DNA of 64,000 nucleotides from Mytilus edulis (Eukaryota; Mollusca; Bivalvia; Mytilida; Mytilidae), in the NCBI RefSeq assembly GCF_963676685.1, contig NC_092356.1, positions 21,005,750 to 21,069,749 on the forward strand. Reading direction: 5' to 3'. The notes beneath the pieces were generated by a model. The model saw only the letters and a list, made by a program, of their open reading frames with translations. It did not search any database and was not told the DNA's origin. The position numbers and the translations under genes were made by a program. Positions 1-9,161 of this stretch are shown here, piece after piece (position 1 is the first letter of the stretch; each line of letters starts with the position of its first letter).

Positions 1-99
1 CACATAACTATAAGAGGAAAATTAAGGAACAAAAGAAACAATGAAGTACAACAAATAAGCACCAACATACATAGTAACGAACTATTTGATAACAATTGA

Positions 100-290
100 C
101 ATAAGAAAACATGGTGGGCTGAACCTGGGTTTTGGCTAACCAAATCTCCCACTTAAATAGCAATGTAAAAAAAATATCGCTAAAATGACAACTCTACGTT
201 ACAGAAATACAGTACAGACAAACGCAATAACACTAAGCACATAGAAACGCAAAATTAAATAATATAATAGAACATTAGTAACTTGTAAAC
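100..290 (-). repeat. Dispersed repeat R1, fragment (minus)
   Basis: The stretch reads, on the minus strand, like the left half of the R1 repeat seen more completely at 9162-9690 and 18386-18960: the segment around GGTGGGCTGAACCTGG, then the aacctcccac-like stretch and the many short 'aacattacag' motifs. It is diverged from those copies. No coding capacity seen. Confidence 0.45.
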
Positions 291-299
291 TGCAGTGAT

Positions 300-770
300 T
301 AGGGGTAAATGTCAATTTGACAGATTTCATCTTACCTTGACCTCATTTTCATGGTTCATTGGTCAATGTTATAATTTTTGTTTTCGTCTATTTTTGAAGT
401 ACTTTTAGCTACAGGTCAACTATATTTTGAGTATGGAATTAATGAAAGGTGTACATGTTGGTCTAGTCGACATCATCTGACCTTGACCTCTATAATTTGC
501 ATGGTTCGTTGGCCAATGTAATATTTTTGTGTTTTGGTTGGTTTTCCAATTACTAATTTCAAGTAAAAGTTCAGTTATATTTGGTATATGGAATATTATA
601 ATGTGTTCATGTCTGTCTGACAGGTATTATCTGAATTTGACCTTATTTTCATGGTTCATTTGGTCAATGTTAAATTTTCGTAATTTTGTAAGTTTATCAG
701 ATACTATAAACATAAGGTTAACTATATTTGGTGTATGGAATGATTGTAAGGTGTATATGTAGTGTATTTA
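300..770 (+). repeat. Tandem array, three 150-bp monomers
   Basis: Three head-to-tail copies are anchored by the motif ATGGTTCATTGG or its variants at 351, 501 and 651, an exact 150-bp spacing. Each copy also carries 'ccttgacct', 'actatatttggt..tatggaat' and 'aggtgtacatgt' in the same order. The copies are roughly 75-80 percent alike by eye. A degenerate further piece lies near 2300-2340. Monomer size fits the ancient 150-170 bp tandem monomers known from bivalves (BIV160/pearl-type); family assignment is inference. Confidence 0.85.
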
Positions 771-1440
771 CCTGACGATATCGGTATATAGGTATTTAGT
801 CGGATCTTAACATGTATTTGTGATTTGTATTGATAACCGGTATTGGTAAAGATAAACAAAGACCAACAAACAATGTTGAAATGTTCAGGACTTAATTAAA
901 TCTGTATTTGGGTAAGTTGATGCAAGCATACGATTTGTATTGCGTCTTACGCTTTGAGAAGCAAATAATATTTAAAAACTTTATTGAGATATTTTGTAAA
1001 AACGTTAATTATGAGCTATGAAAGTCAAGTGGCTCGAGAATTTTTCTGAGTAAGTTTTAAAAAATTTCAAAGAAATAGGTTTTACAATGGGTTAGCTTTC
1101 ATTAGTCTTCACTATCCTATAGATTAACAACTTTTTGTTATATTAATAATTTAGAATCGTCATTGAAGGTGGAGCACGAGTGCTCCAATTCGAAAAAGTC
1201 AATGCGGGATTGTCTCCCTTGAACAGGTTCTTTATTTTATAATTAAGTATAGGTTTCTTATTCAATTTTGAATAATTACAAAATGTATTAGTTCAATACA
1301 TTTCAGTTTTTGGTATTGGTGTATCGAAGACATTGATGTACGAATATAATTTCAAAAATTTGAAACATTTAAATAATTACATACCAATATAAAGAATCGT
1401 TCATCATTTTTTAAAAAGACTATATCTCCCCTGTGTGATA
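771..1440. other. AT-rich stretch, nothing recognised
   Basis: Low-GC sequence with stops in all frames. I see no convincing exon, terminal repeat or RNA gene here. Confidence 0.5.
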
Positions 1441-1551
1441 GAATCGAATCCATTCAATCGATTATCATTCACGTCTCAGTCATTACAGCTGAACGGACGT
1501 GCTGGGCCAGCTCTCGTTTACCCCCTTTCGTCGATGAGGGTTTACAGTTAG

Positions 1552-1836
1552 ATGGTCAACGACTTACTACTTAAGATGACAGAAACCAATCCATGCCGTA
1601 CAGATAGACGTAGTAGTTGGCGTACCCGCGTTAACATGCACTCCAAAACCATTGTATCATGGGGAGTGTTATGCCGATTAACGTCCGAGGGCTGTATCCT
1701 AGGCTGTTGGGTGATACGTCCTTCATTTTACTGCCTCACGGCTTTGGTCCTGATAACGCTTCCTGTCATCGTTAGAACTACGTCCGAGATCATCTACCAG
1801 TACTCCGTCATCGAGGCTAGCGGGCTGCTAAGCTGA
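1552..1836 (+). CDS. Hypothetical 94-codon ORF in CpG-rich segment
   Basis: An open frame of 94 codons with a stop at 1834-1836, in DNA of clearly higher GC than its surroundings. The product would be Cys- and Arg-rich in the first half, with one hydrophobic stretch (LTALVLITLPVIV, about residues 63-75). No domain is recognised, no family is known to me, and the frame could be accidental in GC-rich DNA where stops are rarer. Low confidence that it is translated. Confidence 0.15.
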   Translation: MVNDLLLKMTETNPCRTDRRSSWRTRVNMHSKTIVSWGVLCRLTSEGCILGCWVIRPSFYCLTALVLITLPVIVRTTSEIIYQYSVIEASGLLS

Positions 1837-1919
1837 CCAAACTGGCCCTGAAAGCAGCCGTTAGTGAAGAATAAACAACAAAATAGTCAACAAACCAAAA
1901 ACAACTCACCAAAACCAAG

Positions 1920-2030
1920 ATGGCGGCCTACATATTGCGACCTCCACTACTTGTTCCTGACCCACGGCATCAAAATATGTTAAAGCTCACCAAACGTCTT
2001 CGGGCACCGAGCCGACCGTGCGAGGGCTGA
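1920..2030 (+). CDS. Hypothetical 36-residue small ORF at a YY1-type ATG
   Basis: The ATG sits inside the AAGATGGCGGC motif, a strong initiation context (A at -3, G at +4). The frame runs 36 codons (starts MAAYILRPPLLVPDPR) to a TGA at 2028-2030. It is rich in Pro, Leu and Arg. It could be a real small ORF, the first coding exon of a spliced gene, or chance. I found no partner exon. Confidence 0.2.
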   Translation: MAAYILRPPLLVPDPRHQNMLKLTKRLRAPSRPCEG

Positions 2031-2050
2031 AAAGCCAGTCAAGGTCGTTA

Positions 2051-2575
2051 AACACTTCCATATATGTGTGATAGTATGATTGGGAAATTAACCAGAGTTA
2101 TCTTATATTAATCACAGAGAGGGACCAGCAAGCAATTTTTAGTTGTGGCTTATTTAACGTTAAAACAATTTTCCACTATAAACGAATGTTACTTTATACA
2201 AATATAAGGACTTTGTCATCTAAATCTACAAATTTTATTAGATATTATGAATTTGTATTTCAATAGATAAACATGCTAGTATATGTCTATTTGGCCTGCT
2301 TCATCTGACCATGACCTTATTATCATTGATAATGTAAAGTTTATGTGATACTTGTAATGAAACCTTCATGTAACAATCTTTCAACATAAATTCGATGATA
2401 AGTAAGACAGGCAACACATTTCAGCGTGTGCACTCTTGTTTACGAATTTATATCCAGTTTTATTTAAGATGCATATAAGTATACACAATATCTTGGCTTT
2501 ATTGAAAGCAAAACTTAATAGCCAAAGACAAACAAAAACGTTTATCTTTTTCATTTGGACATTAAAACGCCGTAT
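2051..2575. other. Unassigned AT-rich DNA with a degenerate 150-bp monomer piece
   Basis: Around 2295-2345 there is a weak match to the monomer at 300-770 (CATCTGACCATGACCTTATT). Otherwise I see nothing supportable. Confidence 0.35.
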
Positions 2576-2578
2576 TTA

Positions 2579-2765
2579 GAAATTAGTAAATGTGGTATGA
2601 GTGCCAATGAGACAACTCTTCATCCAAGTCAAAATGTGTTAAAAGTAAACTATTATATATTAAAGTACAGCCTGACACACAGAGCTTTGGCTCCAACCGT
2701 AAGCAATCTACAAAGGGCTCCAAAATGTTTAGTGTAAAACAATTCAAACAGGAAAACCAACGGTC
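2579..2765 (+). repeat. Dispersed repeat R3 (SINE-like), copy 1
   Basis: Starts near AAATGTGGTATGAGTGCCAA and contains TGAGACAACTCT, the 'cacacagagctttggctc' block, AAAGGGCTCC and the 'aattcaaacaggaaaaccaacgg' end. The same ordered blocks occur at 60138-60345, with fragments at 37990-38040, 51960-52110, 53010-53052 (minus) and 63066-63115 (minus). Short, non-coding and interspersed, so SINE-like, but no RNA polymerase III boxes were established. Confidence 0.6.
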
Positions 2766-2859
2766 TTATATATATATTAAAAGAATGAGAAACACTTTTG
2801 AACCACATCTCAAAATAACATAACATCATTAAGAACGCCGCATTCATATGGTATTGTCG

Positions 2860-2965
2860 ATTTTATTTCCTAGGTTATAGTTTGTAACCCGGATTTGTTT
2901 TCTCTTTATCAATTTATGACTTATGTTTCCTTTATTTCTATAAATTATACACTGAATAACGTCGT
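2860..2965 (+). repeat. R1 right-end fragment
   Basis: Contains TAGTTTGTAACCCGGATTTG followed by TTTTCTCTTTATCAATTTAT, matching the right half of R1 (compare 9597-9680 and 43140-43220). Truncated on both sides. Confidence 0.5.
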
Positions 2966-3308
2966 TTACCAGTATAAATAATGTTCTTGGTTAATAAATT
3001 AGAATAACAACGAATGTTTCAACGATCGACATGCCTAGGACATGTATCGACTACAAACAAAATGAAATTGATTCACAATATGTATCAATAAATTAATAGA
3101 AAAAAAAATACATTCAAATCGTTTTGTTTATTCATGTATGTTTACAATGTTTGATAGTAACAATATTTGCAGTTCATGTATCTATTTCGTGGTAATTTAT
3201 ATCTAAAGTACACCCATATCATGTTAAAATGTACAATTACTATTTTTCCGACGTAAATCATCCTTTTCCGAGGATGAAAGGCAACGTGTGATTTGCGGTA
3301 TCTTTAAT
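2966..3308. other. Unassigned AT-rich DNA left of the retrotransposon
   Basis: No gene recognised. The last bases before 3309 (TATCTTTAATGTT) probably belong to the R1 copy that continues at 9162 on the other side of the BEL/Pao insertion. Confidence 0.4.
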
Positions 3309-3313
3309 GTTGT
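3309..3313. repeat. Target-site duplication, left copy (GTTGT)
   Basis: GTTGT directly abuts the LTR end at 3314 and is repeated at 9157-9161 beyond the other LTR. Five bases is the usual duplication length for this superfamily. Confidence 0.9.
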
Positions 3314-3506
3314 TATCTTGAGGGTTATTCACTTTTGTTGTGGAAGAAAATAACGTCTTGCTAGTTCAGATGCTTTATGATCGTAAGATGAAATATATAT
3401 ATACGTAACAATAACGTTACGTTACATTAACAATAGTGTGCGCGAAAGTACGGGAAACAATTACATTACAAAACGTTCTAATGTCTCTTGGCCTATATTC
3501 ACGACA
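3314..3506 (-). repeat. 3' LTR of BEL/Pao element (193 bp)
   Basis: Identical by eye to 8964-9156. In the element's direction it starts TGTCGTG and ends CAAGATA. It contains the odd internal stretch 'acgtaacaataacgttacgttac'-like short palindromes (ACGTTACGTTAC, 3414-3425). The sequence before it in element direction (3507-3525) has only a short purine run, so a classical polypurine tract is not obvious. Confidence 0.95.
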
Positions 3507-3656
3507 TTCTGGGGGCCTCAAAATGCATAAGAAATAAAATTATTTTAAAATGATAAATAATCAAAACTATTAAAGTTCTTTAAATTGATTACATTGAAAG
3601 TTTTTTGTAATTTCACTTTACGTTAACTGTCCTTCACAAAAATCCTATAACAGTTA

Positions 3657-6600
3657 CTATAGTTCTAATGGATATAACTTCACAATTGGTCGTGTGGTAA
3701 CTAGTCCTCTAGAAGTCCGTACTTTTGCTGCTCGAATAAGTCCATCTCCTCCTTTGATGACGTCTTCTATTGTTCCTAATCTCCATAAAAGTCGTGGCGA
3801 TTCACTTCCTAGTTGAACTACATCACCGATGTTAACTTGTCCAGTATGTTTTCCAGAGGCTCGATGATATTCACGTAATCCGGTTAGATATTCATTAGAC
3901 CAGCGTTTTGCGAAATGATATAATAAGAGTCCTTTTCTCTCAAATAGTTTGTTTGCTGTGATCGTATCAAGTTCTTGAATATTCGCGTTGTGTTTGTCGT
4001 TGTGCATCTCTGTGGTCGTAATAATCCTCCCGTGTAAAAGATGAGATGGCGTCAAGGGTTCGGGATCTCTTATATCTGAAGATATATATGTAAGTGGGCG
4101 ATTGTTTATAATAGTTTCAATCTCAGTGAGTATTGTTGTCAAAGATTGTTCGCTGACGAGTGCTTTACCAAATACTTTCTTTAATGTCATTTTCGTTAAG
4201 CCAATTAGACGTTCCCACCATCCGCCATACCACGGCGCTCCTTTCGGAATGAATTTCCAGTTGATATGTAAATTCAGCTGACTTTGAAGTGCATTTGATG
4301 CGGCTACAAATGTAGGTGCGTTATCAGAATAAATAGTTTGCGGTATTCCTTTTCGACTGATAAAACGTCTAAATGCTAGGATAAAAGTGTTCAATGACAA
4401 ATCAGGTACAAGTTCCAAATGTATAGCTCGTATACATGCACATGTGAATAAACATATATATACCTTTCGCGGTTGTGTTGATGTATCCTTGATGTGTAGA
4501 GGTCCGGCAAAATCTATCCCAGTTGTGCAAAATGGTATGGTGTCTTTTACTCGATCCTTTGGTAGTGGTGGTGGTTCCGGGCTGTTATACGGTTTACCAA
4601 TTATTTTTTGGCACTGTATGCATTTACGTAAGACACTGTTCACACATTGTCGAATTGCTGGTATCCAGTAAGATTGCCTTATATGTGTTATTGTCTGACC
4701 GACTCCTGTATGTAGATTTCTTAGATGTGCGTCCATAATGACAAAATCTGTAAGTTTGTGGTTCTTTGGTAGTAAAATAGGAAACTTCGCGTTTTCTTCT
4801 ATAGATGAATTTTGTATTCTGCCTTTACATCGTATGATTCCATTTTCATCCAAATATAAACGTAACTGTTGTACAAGCGGTAGTGATTTAACTTTCGGGT
4901 TTAACGAAATATGTTCTAGCTCTTTCACGAACCTGTCTTGCTGTGTATCTTTGATCCATAAATTCATAGCTAATGAAATTTCCTCTTCTGTTAGACTTGT
5001 TCTTAGGTTCCTGTCACCGTGTGAACTCCGTAGTCGATATGGACGTTTTTTCTGGCAGTTCTTAACGAATTTCAAGACGTATCCAGTTACAGTTAAAAGT
5101 CTATTTAGATCAGAATACCTGTTCATGTCTATGATTTGTGATATTCGCTGCGGATCACTTGGTACTTTATCGTCACTTCTGTGTGTCTTTGGTCCGGTGA
5201 TATTAGATAGCTGAGTGCTTATTTCCACATGTCCTGTCCACGTAGGCCATTTACACTCGTCCGTTAACCACTGGGGTCCATTCATCCATAATCTCGAATC
5301 TTCAAATTGCGATGCAGTCAATCCACGTGTTTGTAAGTCAGCTGGGTTCATTTCTGTGGGTACATATTTCCATTCATGAGTTTCAGTTAGTTCTTTAATT
5401 TCACTAACACGATTTTTTACAAACTTGTTTAATGATTTCGATGAGGTGAGCCAATGTAGAACTATTTGGCTATCGCTCCAAAATACTGCTCTTTTGATTC
5501 CTAAGTTTTTGATTACATCTTTTGAGAGTCGTGCTCCAATCACTGCAGCCATTAATTCTAATTTTGGTAGAGTTATTAATTTTAACGGTGCAACACGGTT
5601 CTTCGCGATAACAAGTGTCGACCCTGTGCCTTTACTCAAGTAAACGGAAGCTCCGTATGCTTTCTGACTTGCATCAACAAAAATGTGTAGAGTAGACTCG
5701 CTAGTTTCTTCGTCCTCGTTTGCAAAATAGTATCTCTGTATTTGAAGTTTCGTAGTTATCTGTAAGATGTCATTCTTCACATCGGTCCATTCGTTTTCAA
5801 TTTCTTTTGGTAGTGTCTCGTCCCATGCATATCCTTTTTTCCAAAGGTCTTGAATAAGTGTTTTTGCTCTAATTGTTATCGGTCCGAGGAGTCCTAACGG
5901 GTCATATATAGCGGAAGACTGTCTCAAAAGTTCACGTTTTGTCAACTGTGTGTCCATCTGTAATTGTTTTGTTTCGGCAAAGCTGATTGTATCTGATTCT
6001 GCATCCCAGCGCATTCCCAATATTTTTGTCTCCTTGTCTGAATCCAATACTTTTTCTGATAGGGCTAAATCTCTGAGTTTGTCGCTGTTGGACATCCATG
6101 ACCGTAAATTGAAGCCTCCCTGTTTTAGCAATTCTCTGGATTCATTGAAGTATTTAATTGCGGATTCTTCTGAGTCCATGCTAGATAGTATATTGTCAAC
6201 ATATAGATCTTCTTGTAGAATTGAAGCTACTTTGCTCGGATTCATGGATAAATGTTTCAGTAATGTTGCGTTTAAAATAAACGGCGAACACGTTGCTCCA
6301 AAAAGAACAACTTTGAATCTGTACATAATCAACTCACTTGTTGGGTCATTTGAATCGGACAACCAAAAGAAACGTGTGGCGTCTCGGTCTTCATTGTCAA
6401 GTCTTACTTGTAAAAATGCTTTTTCTATGTCCGTTGTGATGCCATATTTTCCTAATCTAAATCTTGTAAGAATGCTTGTCAACTTATTTAAAATGGGTGG
6501 TGCTGAAGATAGGCAGTCATTAAGGCTGGGTAAATCTGGATTTCCATGGCAACTGCAATCATATACAATCCTAATAGGGGTCGTGTTTGAATCTTTCTTA

Positions 6601-8933
6601 ACGGGATGGTGTGGTATGTAGTGGATTCTTCCATGCTCGCGATCTATTTCTGTAATGGGTACCTTTTCTATGAAGTCTTTCATCTCCTGTTCTTTGATAA
6701 TCTTGTCGTATAGATTTAACATATCCGGATCTTTAGCTAACCTATCTATAATATTCTGGGTCCTCCTTCTTGCTATATATTCATTAGTGGGTAACTCGGG
6801 ATGATCTGGTTTCCATGGTAGTTTTGCGACATATTTATTTTCCTTAAATGTTATGCTAGAGTTTTGGTACTCAAGCATTAGGTTTTGTACATTTTTTGTG
6901 TTTTCATCAGAATCCGCCTCTAATCCGCTCGACTCAATTTCCCAAAATTTCTGTAAATCGCACTCCTCGGGTTTGTGCGCAACTAAGACATTCATCATCG
7001 TAGAGTTCCATTGTTGAGTGTTGATATCTGTGTTCAGTGGTCCTGATAGCAAATAGCCTATTTTAGATTTAACAGCTGTTGGTCCGTCACCTCGAATAAT
7101 TTCATCTTGTACTAAAGACCAGTAGTAGTCTGCTCCAACGAGAAGTGAAATGGAAAACTTTTCATCCTGCGTGACTGGGTGGGCAAGTTGTAATCCTCGT
7201 AAATAGGACAAGCTGTTAATGTTTACCCGTTTCTTCATATGTATCGGTGCGGCAATTTTTGGAACAATAATTACTTCCATTGGAATTCTTTCTTTTCTTT
7301 CGGTCTCAATGGATAATGTTGCTTTCTCCAGGTTGCGTACATCACCTTCTTTCCCGCCAAATGCAGAAATTTGCATGCTTACTATACCAGTTGGTTTGAT
7401 ATGGAGTTTCTCTACTAGTTCTTGAGAAATAAATGAATTCTGGGCGCCTTCATCGAGTAGAATGTTAGTCATAACACTTTCATCATGGTACCATACGGGC
7501 GCTACGGCGGTTTTCAATAGAATTTCGGTATGTGCTGTAACTGCAGAATGCATAGCGGCGCTCTTTGTTTCTGTAGTACTTTGTAGCTCTTCGTTGACAG
7601 GTTTTGTTACGGCTTTATTTTCATTTAGTAAATTATTACGGCAGATGCTACTGTGATGTTTCTTACTGCAATTTCGGCAACTGTATTTTGACATGCATTC
7701 CGAAACCTTGTGATTACCGAAACAGTTAAAGCAAACTCGTTTTTCCTTTACGATTTGGGTGCGGGCGTTTATATCGGTGATCTTTGTACATTCATTTGGG
7801 TGATGCGGGTTTTGACAAAACAAACACGGCCTTTTAGTCTTAACGGAACTATTGTTGTTACTATCTTTAGACCCTGTTGACTTCCATCTTTTATTTGTAG
7901 TTTCTGTCACGAACGATGCGGTGGGGATAATATCGGTTTCAATAGGATTGGCGTTAGCGGCCTCTTGGATACAAATTTCTTTCTTTATTGCTTTGCGTAA
8001 ACTTGAAATATCCCAATCATCATTACCGTGGTCTCGAGTAATGTTTTGTCTGACAAAACATGGAAGCTTGTTGAATATTAGTGGTATTAATAGGCTTCCG
8101 TACGATTCCTGATGTCGACCCATTCCTTCTAGTTCACGTATATTACTTTCTATTGTGTCACTGAACGATTTCAGTCCCCTAATTCCGGGCGTTGGTGCAG
8201 GCAAATTTAGCATATTTTGCATGTATGCGTTTACTATTTTGTGTTGTTGGCCAAATCTCTCGTGTAGAATTTGTATTGCTTGATTATAGTTTGTATTAGT
8301 CATTTGCATTCCCGAAATACACTGGCTAGCTTCTCCATAAAGTTGCGATTTTAAATAATTAAATCGTTGCACGTCACTCAATGAAGGATTTTCATGTACG
8401 GAATTATTATAGGAATCCCAAAAGGCTGACCATTCCAATAGATTTCCGCCGAAAGTTGGCAAGTTGAGTTTAGGCAATTTGTTATAATGACTTGACCCTG
8501 TGGAGGTGGGCATGCTTGACTGGCTTAGGCTTGTTTGCTCCGAGTTGAAAATTATCTGGTTAGAATGATCTTGCACGCTGGGGTTATTGCATATAAAATC
8601 TGATGCATTAGGGTTAAGAGCTGATTGATTTTTAGACTGACTAACACTTACTTCTTTTATGAACTTTTCAATTTTCGTTATTCCAATTTGAATCTCTAAC
8701 TCGTATCTGTCAACTTCTTCAATTTCTTCGTCGAGGTCTTCTTCTTCTTCAATAGATTCTAGAATCTTCTCATTGAGGTCAGACAATGTCTGTTTCTTGG
8801 TTTTGATAAGCTCCATCATGGATTTGAGGTTGACAACATCTTGTTGCGGTTCTTCTGTCGGGTCTGCTTTTTTCAGTAGTTTTATTACTGCTCGTCGATG
8901 TGCGGCTCGTACTGTTTTGAGTTTCGAACTCAT
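3657..8933 (-). CDS. BEL/Pao Gag-Pol polyprotein, 1758 aa, intact
   Basis: A single uninterrupted frame. Residues 50-80 are acidic and probably coiled. About 150-320 is the DUF1759-like Gag region (KLNLPTFGGNLLEWSAFWDS at 155-174). Three CCHC-type knuckles follow: C370/C373/H378/C382, C401/C404/H408/C413, C419/C422/H426/C431. The aspartic protease motif is LLDEG at 492-496. Reverse transcriptase has D835 and the YVDN box at 911-914. RNase H has D1087, E1126, D1154 and D1199. The integrase zinc-binding region has H1403/H1408 and C1438/C1441; the core has D1474, D1537 and E1574. The C-terminus (about 1695-1758, VNIGDVVQLG) is DUF5641-like. It encodes capsid, protease, replication and integration functions. 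The first ATG after the primer-binding site was taken as start. The shorter frames inside it on either strand are shadows. Confidence 0.96.
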   Translation of the reverse strand: MSSKLKTVRAAHRRAVIKLLKKADPTEEPQQDVVNLKSMMELIKTKKQTLSDLNEKILESIEEEEDLDEEIEEVDRYELEIQIGITKIEKFIKEVSVSQSKNQSALNPNASDFICNNPSVQDHSNQIIFNSEQTSLSQSSMPTSTGSSHYNKLPKLNLPTFGGNLLEWSAFWDSYNNSVHENPSLSDVQRFNYLKSQLYGEASQCISGMQMTNTNYNQAIQILHERFGQQHKIVNAYMQNMLNLPAPTPGIRGLKSFSDTIESNIRELEGMGRHQESYGSLLIPLIFNKLPCFVRQNITRDHGNDDWDISSLRKAIKKEICIQEAANANPIETDIIPTASFVTETTNKRWKSTGSKDSNNNSSVKTKRPCLFCQNPHHPNECTKITDINARTQIVKEKRVCFNCFGNHKVSECMSKYSCRNCSKKHHSSICRNNLLNENKAVTKPVNEELQSTTETKSAAMHSAVTAHTEILLKTAVAPVWYHDESVMTNILLDEGAQNSFISQELVEKLHIKPTGIVSMQISAFGGKEGDVRNLEKATLSIETERKERIPMEVIIVPKIAAPIHMKKRVNINSLSYLRGLQLAHPVTQDEKFSISLLVGADYYWSLVQDEIIRGDGPTAVKSKIGYLLSGPLNTDINTQQWNSTMMNVLVAHKPEECDLQKFWEIESSGLEADSDENTKNVQNLMLEYQNSSITFKENKYVAKLPWKPDHPELPTNEYIARRRTQNIIDRLAKDPDMLNLYDKIIKEQEMKDFIEKVPITEIDREHGRIHYIPHHPVKKDSNTTPIRIVYDCSCHGNPDLPSLNDCLSSAPPILNKLTSILTRFRLGKYGITTDIEKAFLQVRLDNEDRDATRFFWLSDSNDPTSELIMYRFKVVLFGATCSPFILNATLLKHLSMNPSKVASILQEDLYVDNILSSMDSEESAIKYFNESRELLKQGGFNLRSWMSNSDKLRDLALSEKVLDSDKETKILGMRWDAESDTISFAETKQLQMDTQLTKRELLRQSSAIYDPLGLLGPITIRAKTLIQDLWKKGYAWDETLPKEIENEWTDVKNDILQITTKLQIQRYYFANEDEETSESTLHIFVDASQKAYGASVYLSKGTGSTLVIAKNRVAPLKLITLPKLELMAAVIGARLSKDVIKNLGIKRAVFWSDSQIVLHWLTSSKSLNKFVKNRVSEIKELTETHEWKYVPTEMNPADLQTRGLTASQFEDSRLWMNGPQWLTDECKWPTWTGHVEISTQLSNITGPKTHRSDDKVPSDPQRISQIIDMNRYSDLNRLLTVTGYVLKFVKNCQKKRPYRLRSSHGDRNLRTSLTEEEISLAMNLWIKDTQQDRFVKELEHISLNPKVKSLPLVQQLRLYLDENGIIRCKGRIQNSSIEENAKFPILLPKNHKLTDFVIMDAHLRNLHTGVGQTITHIRQSYWIPAIRQCVNSVLRKCIQCQKIIGKPYNSPEPPPLPKDRVKDTIPFCTTGIDFAGPLHIKDTSTQPRKVYICLFTCACIRAIHLELVPDLSLNTFILAFRRFISRKGIPQTIYSDNAPTFVAASNALQSQLNLHINWKFIPKGAPWYGGWWERLIGLTKMTLKKVFGKALVSEQSLTTILTEIETIINNRPLTYISSDIRDPEPLTPSHLLHGRIITTTEMHNDKHNANIQELDTITANKLFERKGLLLYHFAKRWSNEYLTGLREYHRASGKHTGQVNIGDVVQLGSESPRLLWRLGTIEDVIKGGDGLIRAAKVRTSRGLVTTRPIVKLYPLEL

Positions 8934-8949
8934 CTCTAGTTGAGGTTTT

Positions 8950-8963
8950 CGTCACGGCACCAA
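8950..8963 (-). promoter_or_regulatory. Primer-binding site of BEL/Pao element
   Basis: Immediately inside the 5' LTR the minus strand reads TTGGTGCCGTGACG. The TGG start is complementary to a tRNA 3'-CCA end, as expected for priming minus-strand DNA synthesis. The tRNA species was not identified. Confidence 0.7.
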
Positions 8964-9156
8964 TATCTTGAGGGTTATTCACTTTTGTTGTGGAAGAAAA
9001 TAACGTCTTGCTAGTTCAGATGCTTTATGATCGTAAGATGAAATATATATATACGTAACAATAACGTTACGTTACATTAACAATAGTGTGCGCGAAAGTA
9101 CGGGAAACAATTACATTACAAAACGTTCTAATGTCTCTTGGCCTATATTCACGACA
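8964..9156 (-). repeat. 5' LTR of BEL/Pao element (193 bp)
   Basis: Identical by eye to 3314-3506, offset exactly 5650 bp. It should carry the promoter for the element transcript. The second GTTGT duplication follows at 9157-9161. Confidence 0.95.
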
Positions 9157-9161
9157 GTTGT

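Larger units (their letters stand above)
1441..2050 (+). promoter_or_regulatory. CpG-rich segment, possible promoter/5' region or TE fragment
   Basis: This 600-bp block stands out from the AT-rich surroundings by its many CpG dinucleotides (for example around 1495-1530, 1610-1700 and 2000-2030). It contains CCAAGATGGCGGCC at about 1915-1928, which matches the classic YY1-type CAAGATGGCGGC promoter/initiator motif, with an ATG inside the motif. Two short open frames lie here (1552-1836 and 1920-2030). It could be a promoter with first exon of a gene whose other exons I could not find, or a fragment of an unrecognised transposable element. Confidence 0.35.
3314..9156 (-). mobile_element. Complete BEL/Pao LTR retrotransposon
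   Basis: A 5843-bp element on the minus strand. Order in the element's own direction: 5' LTR (9156-8964), primer-binding site (8963 down), Gag-Pol frame (8933-3657), short 3' untranslated part, 3' LTR (3506-3314). The element is flanked by the 5-bp direct repeat GTTGT (3309-3313 and 9157-9161). The LTRs are identical over all 193 bp by eye, and the frame has no stop or frameshift, so the insertion is recent and could be active or trans-mobilised. There is no envelope-like frame. The domain order protease-RT-RNase H-integrase with a DUF1759-like Gag and DUF5641-like C-terminus is diagnostic for BEL/Pao rather than Gypsy or Copia. Confidence 0.97.

Noticed and set aside
4387..8112. Plus-strand frames of 64-223 codons opposite the retrotransposon
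   Set aside because: They are antisense shadows of the intact Gag-Pol frame.
8779..8982. 67-codon minus frame starting in the BEL/Pao 5' LTR
   Set aside because: It overlaps the Gag start in another frame, has no recognisable domain, and the Gag-Pol frame explains the region.
3314..9156. Gypsy/retrovirus-like classification or a hidden envelope gene
   Set aside because: DUF1759-like Gag, YVDN box, DUF5641-like C-terminus and lack of any frame between pol and the 3' LTR fit BEL/Pao without envelope.
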